Shown here one piece after another: positions 31,675 to 43,337 of a stretch of DNA of 64,000 nucleotides. Position 1 is the first letter of the stretch. The number at the start of each line of letters is the position of its first letter. The notes beneath the pieces are model-generated. The model saw nothing but the letters and a program-made list of their open reading frames with translations, did no database searches and was not told where the DNA came from. The DNA is from Tillus elongatus (lineage: Eukaryota; Arthropoda; Insecta; Coleoptera; Cleridae), in assembly GCA_964006375.1 (NCBI GenBank), contig OZ023264.1:174764295-174828294 (forward strand), written 5' to 3'. A program made the translations under genes and the position numbers.

Positions 31675-32601
31675 TTAAAATTTGCGATAGTTTACAATAT
31701 CATTAAGTACGTGTTGGTATTTTGTAACAAATTCACATACCATGCTTAAAGTATCACTATATCTTTCTCTAGCTACGAAAAAGGCACATCTAATTAGGGA
31801 AATGTCTCTAAATTTAGCTAATTCGGTCCTTAAATCATCAGCAAACATCTCCAAATTAAAGAAACTTTTACAGCTTAGTTCTAACAATAAATCTTTAGCT
31901 ACACAACCGATATCTTCTAGTATTTTAAGTGATTGAATTGACAAGTTAAAATTAATTACATATTCCTTACCACAGAGTTTCAGCTTAAAACTTACAGTTT
32001 TTCTTTGTGATTTAACAAGATATTTGGTTAAAGTATATGTTTCACTAGTTTCTATAGATTTGTTTTCCAAATTGTAAATTATCGTAGGTAATACGTTTAA
32101 AAATTCTTCAAATGTCCACACATCAAAAAACACAGGCATATTACAGTTCTTCTGAGATAATTTAATTAACGGCAAAAAATTTAAAACTGGATTAACGCCA
32201 ATGCTAAGCAGCTTCACGCCGTTCGACGTAAGAGAAAAAGTTGTTTGACACATCAGTTCACAGTCTTCTGTTTTCAATTTTTTCTCGATGCTTTTATTAG
32301 TGATTTCTACCAGCTTCTGATTGAAAATATCTTCTTGCGTAGGTTGATATGGTGTTTGTAGGTTTGTTGGATATGCTGCATTAATTATATTTTCTATAGC
32401 TTGATTCTGCTGTTCATCAACCTCTGCTGTTGGATATAATGTACATAGTTCACTTATCATGTTTTCCAACGTTTTTGGTTCTTCTTTTGGAATAATACTT
32501 TCTATTGCATTACCCAGTAAGACGTCTTGTAGCACTTTAAGTTTTTTACCACCACTATTTTCTGCTTTAGCAGATTTTCGTTTTCTACCGTTGTTCACCA
32601 T
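31675..32601 (-). CDS. Polinton unknown protein 3, NLS-like N-terminus (308 aa)
   Basis: Start ATG 32601, ~60 bp after the TATA motif at 32641-32664. The N-terminus is basic (MVNNGRKRKSAKAENSGGKK) and looks like a nuclear localisation signal. It is followed by a Glu/Gln-rich segment and a mixed alpha/beta C-terminal two thirds with few Cys. No catalytic motif or family is recognised. It is the only leftward gene at the right end and shares its promoter sequence with the leftmost gene, so the two are probably expressed together. Candidates are a regulator, a terminal-protein-like factor or a host-interaction protein; none is demonstrated. Confidence 0.7.
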   Translation of the reverse strand: MVNNGRKRKSAKAENSGGKKLKVLQDVLLGNAIESIIPKEEPKTLENMISELCTLYPTAEVDEQQNQAIENIINAAYPTNLQTPYQPTQEDIFNQKLVEITNKSIEKKLKTEDCELMCQTTFSLTSNGVKLLSIGVNPVLNFLPLIKLSQKNCNMPVFFDVWTFEEFLNVLPTIIYNLENKSIETSETYTLTKYLVKSQRKTVSFKLKLCGKEYVINFNLSIQSLKILEDIGCVAKDLLLELSCKSFFNLEMFADDLRTELAKFRDISLIRCAFFVARERYSDTLSMVCEFVTKYQHVLNDIVNYRKF

Positions 32602-32640
32602 ATTATACTCGTTCTGCTTCAGTTTTCAACTAAATGCTCC

Positions 32641-32664
32641 GTTTAAAATTCTCAACTTTTATAC
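32641..32664 (-). promoter_or_regulatory. TATA promoter of the rightmost Polinton gene
   Basis: The minus strand reads GTATAAAAGTTGAGAATTTT then AAAC, nearly identical to 20555-20579. Confidence 0.7.
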
Positions 32665-32825
32665 TTATCTAATTATTATTATTACTCTTACAGCTGAGCT
32701 TTGTTGCCGTGTTGAGTTTTATTGCTTTTAACTTAATATGTGAATCAAGACGATTCATTTAATACCAAACACGTAGGACTTTAATAAACAAATTACTTGT
32801 ACGCATGCGCTAGCCGCCATATTTA

Positions 32826-34448
32826 CACACGTCATTTAAATGGTGATTACTCGTTTGCATAATACAGGCTAGTTGGCTTTTGACTTTGCATCTAGTGTTT
32901 CAACCAACTAATAAAAATTTATTGGGTGCATACGCTAACCTTAAAACATTTTTTAGGTAACACAGTTTTTCTATAATCAATATTTCGCTCCAAATCCTAA
33001 AAACTAAATTTCTAAATTTAACAAGCCTTTGAAAAATTTCTTCAGATGTCCCTAGAACCGAGGTTATTTTTCTATACATCATATCAAGAAAAGTTATGAT
33101 AAACAAATTTGGTAGGTTTCCGTTATAATAAAATATTTTTGTATTAACTGCTTTCTATGGAAATTTACAAATATTTAGTGCCAGAAGCTTTATATGAAAA
33201 TTCACTACCATAAAGCACTTGCTGTCTTCAAGTTTTAAGCTCATTTGTATAACACTCGTAAGTTTGCGATATAAAAACTATATAGCAAAAACAATGCTAA
33301 AATATTTTGTATCAGATTATTTAGCGTCAGAAAATTTATCTGAAAATTCGCTACCATAACGCACTTGCTGTACCCAGGTTTTAAGCTCATTTCTATATCA
33401 AAAACTGTGAAACAGTCGTCGGATAAAGTATAAAAAGGTTTTTACTTCTATTTAAATTTATCTGAAAATTCGCTATCATAACACACTTGCTGTACCCAGG
33501 TTTTAAGCTCATTTCTATCTCAAAAAATTAGTAGACCAACTCACCAGACTTAGTCATTGCCTCCAGACTTAGCTTATTTTCGTAAAACGTTTTAGTTCTG
33601 ATTTTTCACAAAAAACTAGACACATTTTGATACAAAGTCACCAACACCAATGTTCACGCTTTACACAAAATAACTAGTTCCATATTAATAACACCTGTAA
33701 ACAGATTTCCAAAAGAGCAATGCGTTATGTAAGACATATAGCCTCTCCAGCTATTAAAAAATAACCTTGTTTTATTTAAATGTAATCAACCAGTAATACA
33801 CTTAAACATCTGATGCATTTTAGGTACGATTCAAAAAATTATTAAACACATAATTGTCATGATCGCGCCTGACTGACGATTTAAACTGTTACTGGCAGGC
33901 TATTCACCTAAAGCGGAAACACTTGTGATAACGGCTAATCAGCTGGTGGTTGGTGTAACATTTAAGCGTTTGCACTAAAATCATAACGTTTTATTTCGCT
34001 TTATTTAATTCGATCGACTTAATTTTCATCCTACATACGACGTTCTTTATATTAATTCTAATGAGATACTTTTAAATTGATTTGATTTTAATAACCAGGT
34101 TAGTCTTTGGCATGTGGTTTATTACTAATAATTACACATGTAATTTTAAATGGCGGTTCCTCGTTTACCTAATACAGGTTAGTTGGCTTTTGATTACGTC
34201 ATCTCAGGTTAGTTCGCTACTTGTTCGGGTTAAATACGAAGTCAGGTGGTGGAGATATTCAGGTCTAGTCAGTGACTCCGCCACCTTGTGTTCGGGTTAG
34301 CTCGGAGGTCGTCGGGTCCACCACCTTGTGCTCGGGTTAGCTCGGGGGTCGTCGGGTCTGGTCAGTTCCACCACCACCACCGCCACCACCACCGGTGGCG
34401 GAGTGGCGGTGGTGGCTCCAGAAGGAACCATCTATACCTACTACAAGA
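32826..34448. repeat. Repeat-rich insertion splitting the right inner TIR
   Basis: The part at 32764-32825 matches the inner left TIR, but homology resumes only at ~34449, so ~1.6 kb is extra on the right. It starts and ends with related copies of a ~50 bp segment (32837-32884 and 34145-34193, both with AGTTGGCTTTTGA), carries three MITE-A right ends (33190, 33345, 33470) and closes with GC-rich repeats at 34230-34430 (GCTCGGGTTAGCTCGG units and a CCACCACC palindrome). No gene. Confidence 0.65.
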
Positions 34449-34688
34449 GAGTGTGTGTTGGTTTTAGGTGTTAATACAGCTTGTTCTAACTTACTTAAAT
34501 ATTATATTTCTTCTGTTCAACAAGACGATTATTTTGATGTGTCACACATGTATGTAGCTCTAAGAATAGCTATACCGGAAGTGTCTACCGGAAGTAACAT
34601 TTTTATTGAATATGCTTATAGAGTTTGCTTTGCTGAACAGCGTGTATGTATTGGTTCTATCGTACATCTCACCGATCTTCCGCGATAA
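34395..34688 (+). CDS. TIR-embedded small protein, right copy (97 aa)
   Basis: Same frame as 19892-20146 from residue ~18 on (ECVLVLGVNTACSNLLKYY to LTDLPR), but the first residues (MAEWRWWLQKEPSIP) come from the GC-rich repeat outside TIR homology. Because its N-terminus is replaced, at most one of the two copies has the ancestral start. The left copy, with ATG inside the palindromic CGCCAT...ATGGCG stretch, is the better candidate. Confidence 0.35.
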   Translation: MAEWRWWLQKEPSIPTTRECVLVLGVNTACSNLLKYYISSVQQDDYFDVSHMYVALRIAIPEVSTGSNIFIEYAYRVCFAEQRVCIGSIVHLTDLPR

Positions 34689-36315
34689 GGGTTTGAAGTT
34701 TTTTATCTCAGTTTCTTGTAGACCTTGTTACGAAACATACATTTTTGAAGTCGGTTCCTTTCTATCACTTTCCATTCAAAAGATATAACGATTTAAAGTT
34801 TAGACCGGAAGTGGCCATTTTATTGTATATACCAATTTGATTTGGCCTCCTTAACACCGTGCATGTATTGGTTCTCTCGTACATCTCACGGATCTTCCGC
34901 GATAAGGATTTGAAGTTTTTTATCTCATTTTCTTGTAGACCTTGTTACGAAACATACATTTTTGAAGTCGGTTCCTTTCTATCACTTTCCGTTCAAAAGA
35001 TATAACGCTTTAAAGTTTAGATCGGAAGTGGCCATTTTATTGTATATTCCAATTTGATTTGGCCTCCTTAACACCGTGCATGTATTGGTTCTATCGTACA
35101 TCTCACCGATCTTCCGCGATAAGGGTTTAAAGTTTTTTATCTCATTTTCTTGTAGAGCTTGTTACGAAACAATATATTTTTAAAGACAGTTCATTTCTAT
35201 CACTTTCCGTTCAAAAGATATAACGATTTAAAGTTTAGACCGGAAGTGGCCATTTTATTGTTTATTCCAATTTGATTTGGCCTCCTTAACACCGTGCATG
35301 TATTGGTTCTATCGTATATCTCACGGATCTTCCGCGATAAGGGTTTTAAGTTTTTATCTTATTTTAGTCGCCATTTTTTAATCCTGCTTACTTAGACGAA
35401 TAACATGACACTAAACACGTGGGGGTTAGCTTTAAAACTAAGAAAGGAATTGAACCTGTAACCAACCATTGTTTCTAAGCTTTGTGTTTCGTTATTCAGT
35501 ACCTCTTTGTATTTGTTTGACGCTACCATATCAAGGAGCATATATCAGGAATCGAACCTGTATCTCTTTCAAAATAAAATCAACTACTTGCCGCGCCCAC
35601 ACATAAGGCTAAAAAAGTTCCTATTTTTAAGAGTTGAACCTGTTGTCCATTTTGTTTCTGAGCTTCCTTCTTTGTTTTGCCAGCGACCTCTATTGTCTCT
35701 ACGATATTTAAGTTTGGTTTCCTATTTGAACCTGTTGTCTATTTTGTTTCTGAACTTCCTTCTTTTGTTTGCCAACGACCTCTGTGTGTTATTTTTACAG
35801 ATTTGATATTCCCTCATTAAATGTAAGAAGGGCTTTATCTTCCAGCTCACATTTATATAATATTAAAACATATTAATTCTTATTTTGTGAATCATTCAAT
35901 TGTCTAATCATAATAAAATATTTAAATATGTTACATGTATGGTTTGTTTTAATTAAAAGTCGTATATATACAAATCTGAAACAAGAAATTAACAAGTGCT
36001 TGATTAGCCGCGACGGTTAAGGTAGTCGTTCCTCATCTGAATGTCCCGGGTTCGAAACTCACCTGCTCCAAATGGTTTTTTCAATATCCCCAGAATAATA
36101 GAAGTAATAGGTCAGACACTTTGGAATGTTTGCATGTGACTGTCTGGCGCAAGTCATGTGACGTCACTGGGCCACGCCCACAAGGGGTGGGGCTCTGCCT
36201 ACAAGGGGGGAGGGCTCCGCCCACTAGGGGTGGGGCTCCGCCCCTAGGGTAGGGGTGGGGGTACCCCCACTCCTACCCCCACTACCTGTCTGCCTCAAGT
36301 GACCCATTACCTACT
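34449..36315. repeat. Right TIR of the Polinton (1,867 bp)
   Basis: Reverse complement of 18303-20131, nearly identical by eye. It is longer by ~40 bp because of a palindromic GC-rich insert near 36242-36284 (GGGGTGGGGGTACCCCCAC). It contains the mirror image of the 217 bp tandem array. Confidence 0.93.
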
Positions 36316-36322
36316 ACAAACC

Positions 36323-36829
36323 ACTACACCACAACAAGAACAGAGTCCACACAACAACACACAGCGTTTTTACCATTTTTACATTAAAGGTGTCACCGAC
36401 AAAATCAGCCGAATTTTCAGAACCCCTTATATCAAAACCGTATTCACAACAGACCAAAAACTGTCAAATCTTATAAAAACTCCCAAGGATACGATTCCAA
36501 ACTAATCCCACGGAGTTAACGAAATTCCTTGTTCCGACTGTTCCCGAACTTACGAAGGACAAACAAATAGACGCATCCACAATAGAATTTATGAACACAC
36601 CCTCGCAGTTAGAAAATCCGACCCCTCGTCGGCGCTGGCTATCCATCATATTCATACAGCACACAAAATAGACTTCGATAATGCCAAAACAATAGCACCG
36701 GTTCAAAACTTCAAAACAAGAATTATCCGTGAAGCAATCGAGATTGAAAAACGTCCCGATTGTTTAAATAAGAGAGATGATGGTCTTCGCCTTCCGACCA
36801 CTTGGAAACCTATTATATCTTCATTATAA
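36323..36829 (+). pseudogene. Penelope-like GIY-YIG endonuclease region, broken
   Basis: This is the continuation of the RT at 17646-18302 after the Polinton. It reads a linker (FYHFYIKGVTDKISRIFRTP), then a stop at 36503-36505, then the GIY-YIG nuclease: VNEIPCSDCSRTYEGQTNRR where GxYxIxC...YxGxT is expected, so Tyr of the first motif is Asn and Ile of the second is Glu. RIHNRIYEHTLAVR, HHIHTAHKIDFD and IIREAIEIEKRPDCLNK follow, and the frame ends WKPIISSL at ~36829. The nuclease would nick the target for reverse transcription. The stop and motif losses show it is inactive. Confidence 0.85.
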
Positions 36830-38710
<1,881 letters not shown>

Positions 38711-39715
38711 GCTGAGAATTGCTAAGGCCATATAAACTTATAAAAACAAAAATGAAAACCCTGACGGAAACTAGTATGACGAAGCTAAGTTTCGATTATT
38801 ATTTCAATAAAGTAGATGGTCAGATCTACAAAATTGGAGAATCAGATTAATAATGGGGGGTAGTAGTAGTACCACTGGTCAATAGTAGGTAAAATACTTA
38901 CGGTTTACACGTAATGCATATGGGTTATCTGTATATTGTATACATATCCACATCGTTCGACATATTTTACTGTACACTAAAACAGAAAACAAAATAATAA
39001 CATTAAAACACAAGCACATTCACTATTATTGTTAGTCAGTGTTATTTGGAGAAGCAATGAAAGATATATATAGCCATAATTTGTTGGAATGATCATTAAA
39101 TAATTCTTAAAAAGTATAACTAGCAATTTGGAAAATATCTCAGTTAAAGTGAAATTAAAAGAGCCAAAAATCTATATGTAGATAGATTGAAATATTAAGC
39201 ATGAAATACATACCAAAGAATTATGTTATAAAATCAATTACCTGAAGGTAATGAACAAAACAAACCCCTGTATGATGTTTTCAATATGTAAATTTAGTTT
39301 TTATTTATGTGAACAATGAACTGAAATGTACCCATATATGTGTCTGTGTTTATAAAAACAATGAACTGGAAGTTTCTAAAGACCGTGTTTAGTGTGTTGT
39401 GGAACTTTGAAATCAAGATTGCAGCATATGAACTTAATGAATTTGTTATTGACTATAATTAGGTTAAAAAAGTAAGGTTAGGCCAAATGTCATTTTTAAG
39501 AATAAGGATTTATTTTCTACTTACTCGACGGTTTCCAAGGAGATTAGCTGTCAAACGTATTAATTAATTGGAAGAGAGAATGCCCTGACCAGACAGGAAA
39601 CACAAAATGTTAGAGGAATTTGGGCAACATTTCCGCTTTTGTTAAAAATTATTGTTGGTTCTTGATGAAATTGAGATGCCAGAGCGCGTCATTCTTGCTT
39701 CCCATTTTAAATATA

Positions 39716-39732
39716 GTACTCGCTTCGGCAGT

Positions 39733-39772
<40 letters not shown>

Positions 39773-39822
39773 GGCCCCTGCGCAAGGATGACACGCAAAA
39801 TCGTGAAGCGTTCCACATTTTT
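39716..39822 (+). ncRNA. U6: U6 spliceosomal snRNA retropseudogene, full length
   Basis: It has the 5' stem-loop (GTACTCGCTTCGGCAGTAC), the invariant ACAGAGA box in GATACAGAGAAGATTAGC, the U4-pairing region and catalytic AGC triad, and a 3' end TTCCACATTTTT. All 107 bases are present without obvious lesions. It lies inside an LTR with no U6-type upstream promoter and is flanked by a retrotransposition duplication, so it is most likely a silent copy. Confidence 0.92.
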
Positions 39823-39881
39823 AAGCCGTCCTGGCGGGTCTCTTGACGCACAGTATCCCAGTCATCCTTCACAATACTTAG

Positions 39882-39947
<66 letters not shown>

Positions 39948-40256
39948 TATATGTATAAAAAAAAAGGTATACAAACAATTTAAAAAAAAAAACAAAACAA
40001 AAAAAAGTATAGAAACTGAATTTATTATTATATAAAAAAAAAAAAAGTATACAAAGTAAATTTATTATTACAAATTAGTTAATTAGGTATAAAAATAGTG
40101 TAAGATAATAAAATTGGCTGGCGATATAACTTGATGCAAATTTATTGTTTATAGATCTCATAAACACCACTAGACATAAATTTAAAAAAAGTCTGTGGCT
40201 AATGGACCTAACGGTCCGAGGCCAAACCAAATTACAACAACAACAACAACAACAAC
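39716..40256 (+). mobile_element. U6 snRNA/LINE chimeric retrocopy
   Basis: Full-length U6 (39716-39822) is joined to ~60 bp of other sequence, a 60+ bp A run (39882-39945), AT-rich sequence with further A runs, and the LINE tail also seen at 9240-9300, ending in (ACA)n. The target duplication ATTTTAAATATA lies at 39704-39715 and 40257-40268. The right LTR has the empty site. This is the structure expected from LINE reverse transcriptase switching template from its own RNA to U6 RNA. Confidence 0.88.
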
Positions 40257-40930
40257 ATTTTAAATATAAATAGTTTAAAGTATAAATTGTGCAAGGAAAA
40301 TTCAATTTGCCACTAAAACAAAGAAGAGACGTTACATCAAGTTTTTAAACGTAAGAAAGTACGAGATAAGCAGTAAATATATCAAGAATACTTACATTTG
40401 AGGATACCCAATACCATTAGCGAGGAAGCCAAGGTTAGAGATTTATTTTGTTTAATGTATATCAGCTCAACCAGACAAATATTTTAATAAAAAGACAGCC
40501 CATTCTGTCAAATATCATTTTAAGCAAATGTGTTTATGGGAAACTAAGATTTAAACGCATAAAGTAGAAATCTTATGGGATAATTTAACCATAGTTCAAC
40601 ATTGCGAATACAGAGGGAGTGCAGGTCAAGGATCCATATTTTATTAATCCGAACATTTGAATGACAGCCGAAAATTCGGGTATTAAGATTAATCATTGTA
40701 AATTGATAATATTAGTTTGACAAATTATAACAACGGATCCGTTTAGATTTTAAATTTGAAATTGTGCCAATAAAATTTGTTTACGAATTTTGAAACATAA
40801 TTCTTTGAAACAAAATAAGATTTAATAAGGTTACTATAAATATTTGCAGGCTATATTTTTCCCTATATTTTTTGCAGAACTCACCACTGAGATAGTAAGT
40901 ATATTAAAATATTTGAATACAATTTATTTG

Positions 40931-40934
<4 letters not shown>

Positions 40935-41018
<84 letters not shown>
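40935..41018. repeat. (TA)n microsatellite inside the left LTR
   Basis: Homologous to 48251-48341 in the right LTR, where a second TA block (48351-48412) and a repeated AGTAGAAGGATA follow. Confidence 0.95.
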
Positions 41019-41020
<2 letters not shown>

Positions 41021-41335
41021 GAAGGATAGGCAACCCAAATAACCCTGAGATAGCTTAAATCACATAATACAAGAGTCATAAAACATTTTTATTCAGATAA
41101 AGTTTCACATTATAAAATATACAGAGTCACCCATAATACATGGTGTAAAATATCATTATCATTTTTAATATCATATTTTTTCATATAAATAAAATATAAC
41201 ATAATAAAATATAATATAATAAAATAAAAGCCAATTAGTATAATTGACGCCCAACAGTGGGGCAATATAAAATAAAATATATAATAATAATAAATAATAA
41301 ATATAATATAAAAAGTCAAGTCAATATAGTATAAT

Positions 41336-41353
41336 TGGCGCCGCAACGTTCGG
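41336..41353 (+). promoter_or_regulatory. Primer-binding site
   Basis: TGGCGCCGCAACGTTCGG directly follows the left LTR; TGGCGC is the typical start complementary to a tRNA 3' CCA end in gypsy elements. The tRNA is not identified. Confidence 0.75.
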
Positions 41354-41516
41354 GCACAGCAAAAATAGGGGAAACTAGCCATAACGTCAGGCACAGCAAA
41401 ACAGGGGATCAAACTGCAACATCTGGGCACAGGAATTCTTAATATTGGTAGAACCAGACCTGAAAAACAAAAATTTAATTACTGACCATCCTAAATAAAG
41501 AAATTTAAACATAAAA

Positions 41517-43337
41517 ATGTCGCAACACAAGCAAACAAGAGCTAGAAAAACAAAGAAGACTGAAGAAATACAACAGGAGGAACAATTTGATGAAGGAGAC
41601 ACAGGAGAAGAGAAAACAGAAGAAATATTAGTAAAAGAAACCGTATCGCAGGAGGAAATACCAGATAAACCGGAGGAGAGTGAAGAAACTGAAACAATAG
41701 AACCGACCGCACAAGAAGAAACGCCAAGTAAGGAACAAACCTATTGGCAACAAATGGCGAGTATGTTGCAACAAAATATGGAAAAAATAAAGGAAAGTAT
41801 AAATGAAAACATGAATGAAAAATTGCAGAAACAAGAAGAAAATCTAAGTAATAAAATGGCAAAGCAAGAAGATATGAAAAATATAGAAGTATTTATACAG
41901 AATGTAACAACAGAAATCAAAACGGATATGAATAAATTACAAGAAAATGATACTATATTGTATAGAAACATTCAAGATCTCAGAGAAGAAACGAAAGAAA
42001 ATATAGAAAAACTCAAGCAAGATATGGAAAACAGGATGGCAGGAAAAATAGAAGAGAGTGAGAAATATCTCATGGAGGAAATGAACAGGAAACAAAACAC
42101 CTTGGAAAAGGAAAATGAGGTGGTAATTATACAAATAAGAAGTGACATGGACGAGGCAAGACAGAAATGTCAACAAAATTGCCAGAAAATAGAAACTGAA
42201 ATGAATACAGGGATGCAAGAAATTCACGACCACTTATATAATCAAGCCGAGAAAACCAGAGAAGAGTTTACAAAAGTCGAAACGCAAATACAAATGGTTG
42301 ACTCAGAAATAACACACATAAAAAAGAAAACAGAGGAGCAAATTGGCAAGACGAGAGAAGAAATCTTCAACAAAATAAACAGTCAAAACACCAGGAGCTA
42401 CGGTATGCCAATAAATATGGATACAGGAACAAAATTTGATGGAAATATAAACAAACTACACCCCAGAGTGTTTATCAACAGCATAAAAAACAAAGTAAGA
42501 TATATAACTGATATCAACGATGTAAAGGACGTGATAAGGATGCAGCTGGTAGGAAATCCTTTACTATGGTTTTCCAGTAGAGAAAACGAAATCCACAACA
42601 TAGAAGAATTTGAACATCTTTTTATGAAATTTTACTGGGGAGAGTTCCATCAAGGGATATTCAGAGAAAAACTTTACTTTGGACGGTTCGATTACAATCG
42701 AAATCAAGATTTTAGCAACTATTGTCTGCATTTATACAATACAGCGCAGTACCTACACCCGAGAATGGAGGAAGAAGAAATAGTCATGTATATCTCCAGA
42801 CATTTCGAAAACCAGATTACGGAGACAATTGCGATAAACAATATCAAAACGATGGAGCAGCTGTTAACTTATTTGACAAGAATAGAAAGAACCCTAAGAA
42901 CAAGAAATATAAGAAATAAGGGTGAAAACAAACCAGAATACAGAAGACCAAATTATCAAGAGAATCAAAGATATGGAGGTAACACATATGACAATAGGGG
43001 AAGATACAACCAAAATGAAGCAAGACCTGGGGTATCGAACAACAATAGCAACCCAAGAAATTATCAGTATCAAAACAGGGATAGAAACAGAAATGACCAA
43101 GGAAATTACGACAACACAAGACAAGATCAGAGGCAATACAGATATAACAACAATTATCAGCCAGGAAGAACACAGATGCCCAGGACAAATGACAACAATA
43201 ACCGTCAATATCCTAATCCAGGTGGCCAACTAAGAAATTGTGCAATGGAAAGTAATATACCACAACAAATTGAAGAGCAAAACCGAATTGAAGTCGCAGC
43301 ACAGATACATCGACCCAGCCAAAATTTTTTAGAATAA
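41517..43337 (+). CDS. gag: Gag polyprotein
   Basis: The particle-forming protein, 606 residues, ATG 41517. Residues ~10-75 are Glu/Thr-rich and acidic, ~80-290 form long coiled coils with many Met/Glu/Lys heptads, and ~300-460 form the retrotransposon Gag fold (MQLVGNPLLWFSSRENEI, FMKFYWGEFHQGIFREKL, MEEEEIVMYISRHF). Residues ~470-570 are Asn/Arg/Tyr/Gln-rich (YQNRDRNRNDQGNYDNTRQD), probably the nucleic-acid-binding part in place of CCHC zinc knuckles, which I do not see. It ends at TAA 43335-43337, 4 bp after the slippery site. Confidence 0.9.
   Translation: MSQHKQTRARKTKKTEEIQQEEQFDEGDTGEEKTEEILVKETVSQEEIPDKPEESEETETIEPTAQEETPSKEQTYWQQMASMLQQNMEKIKESINENMNEKLQKQEENLSNKMAKQEDMKNIEVFIQNVTTEIKTDMNKLQENDTILYRNIQDLREETKENIEKLKQDMENRMAGKIEESEKYLMEEMNRKQNTLEKENEVVIIQIRSDMDEARQKCQQNCQKIETEMNTGMQEIHDHLYNQAEKTREEFTKVETQIQMVDSEITHIKKKTEEQIGKTREEIFNKINSQNTRSYGMPINMDTGTKFDGNINKLHPRVFINSIKNKVRYITDINDVKDVIRMQLVGNPLLWFSSRENEIHNIEEFEHLFMKFYWGEFHQGIFREKLYFGRFDYNRNQDFSNYCLHLYNTAQYLHPRMEEEEIVMYISRHFENQITETIAINNIKTMEQLLTYLTRIERTLRTRNIRNKGENKPEYRRPNYQENQRYGGNTYDNRGRYNQNEARPGVSNNNSNPRNYQYQNRDRNRNDQGNYDNTRQDQRQYRYNNNYQPGRTQMPRTNDNNNRQYPNPGGQLRNCAMESNIPQQIEEQNRIEVAAQIHRPSQNFLE
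43325..43331 (+). promoter_or_regulatory. -1 ribosomal frameshift site between gag and pol
   Basis: TTTTTTA in the gag phase T TTT TTA, the same heptamer as the HIV-1 gag-pol site. Slipping back one base enters the pol frame at 43331 with no stop before the protease. The gag stop follows 4 bp later. No clear strong stem-loop is seen by eye just downstream. Confidence 0.8.

Larger units (their letters stand above)
18303..36315 (+). mobile_element. Polinton/Maverick element, 18,013 bp, lacking polymerase domain of PolB
   Basis: The termini are exact inverted copies starting AGTAGGTAATGGGTCAC, with AG...CT ends as in Polintons. A direct repeat ACAAACC sits on both sides (18296-18302 and 36316-36322), compatible with the family's 6 bp target duplication plus one chance base. 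The inside holds capsid, protease, packaging ATPase and integrase genes. Order: three rightward unknown genes, rightward PolB N-terminus, leftward capsid block (26661 to 22864), rightward ATPase-to-integrase block (26742 to 30896), and a leftward unknown gene (32601). All main genes have open frames. Confidence 0.95.

Noticed and set aside
35998..36075. tRNA-like sequence in the Polinton TIR (B box GGGTTCGAAACTC, possible CAT anticodon loop), mirrored at 18510-18580
   Set aside because: The acceptor and D stems do not pair, the T stem is weak and the variable region is too short, so it does not fold as a tRNA.
39716..39822. Functional U6 gene
   Set aside because: No PSE/TATA-type promoter is upstream, the copy lies inside an LTR between target duplications and is followed by an A run and LINE tail, so it is a retrocopy.
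42844..43233. Long ORFs on both strands overlapping the end of gag
   Set aside because: By-products of the Asn/Arg-rich low-complexity gag tail; no independent support.
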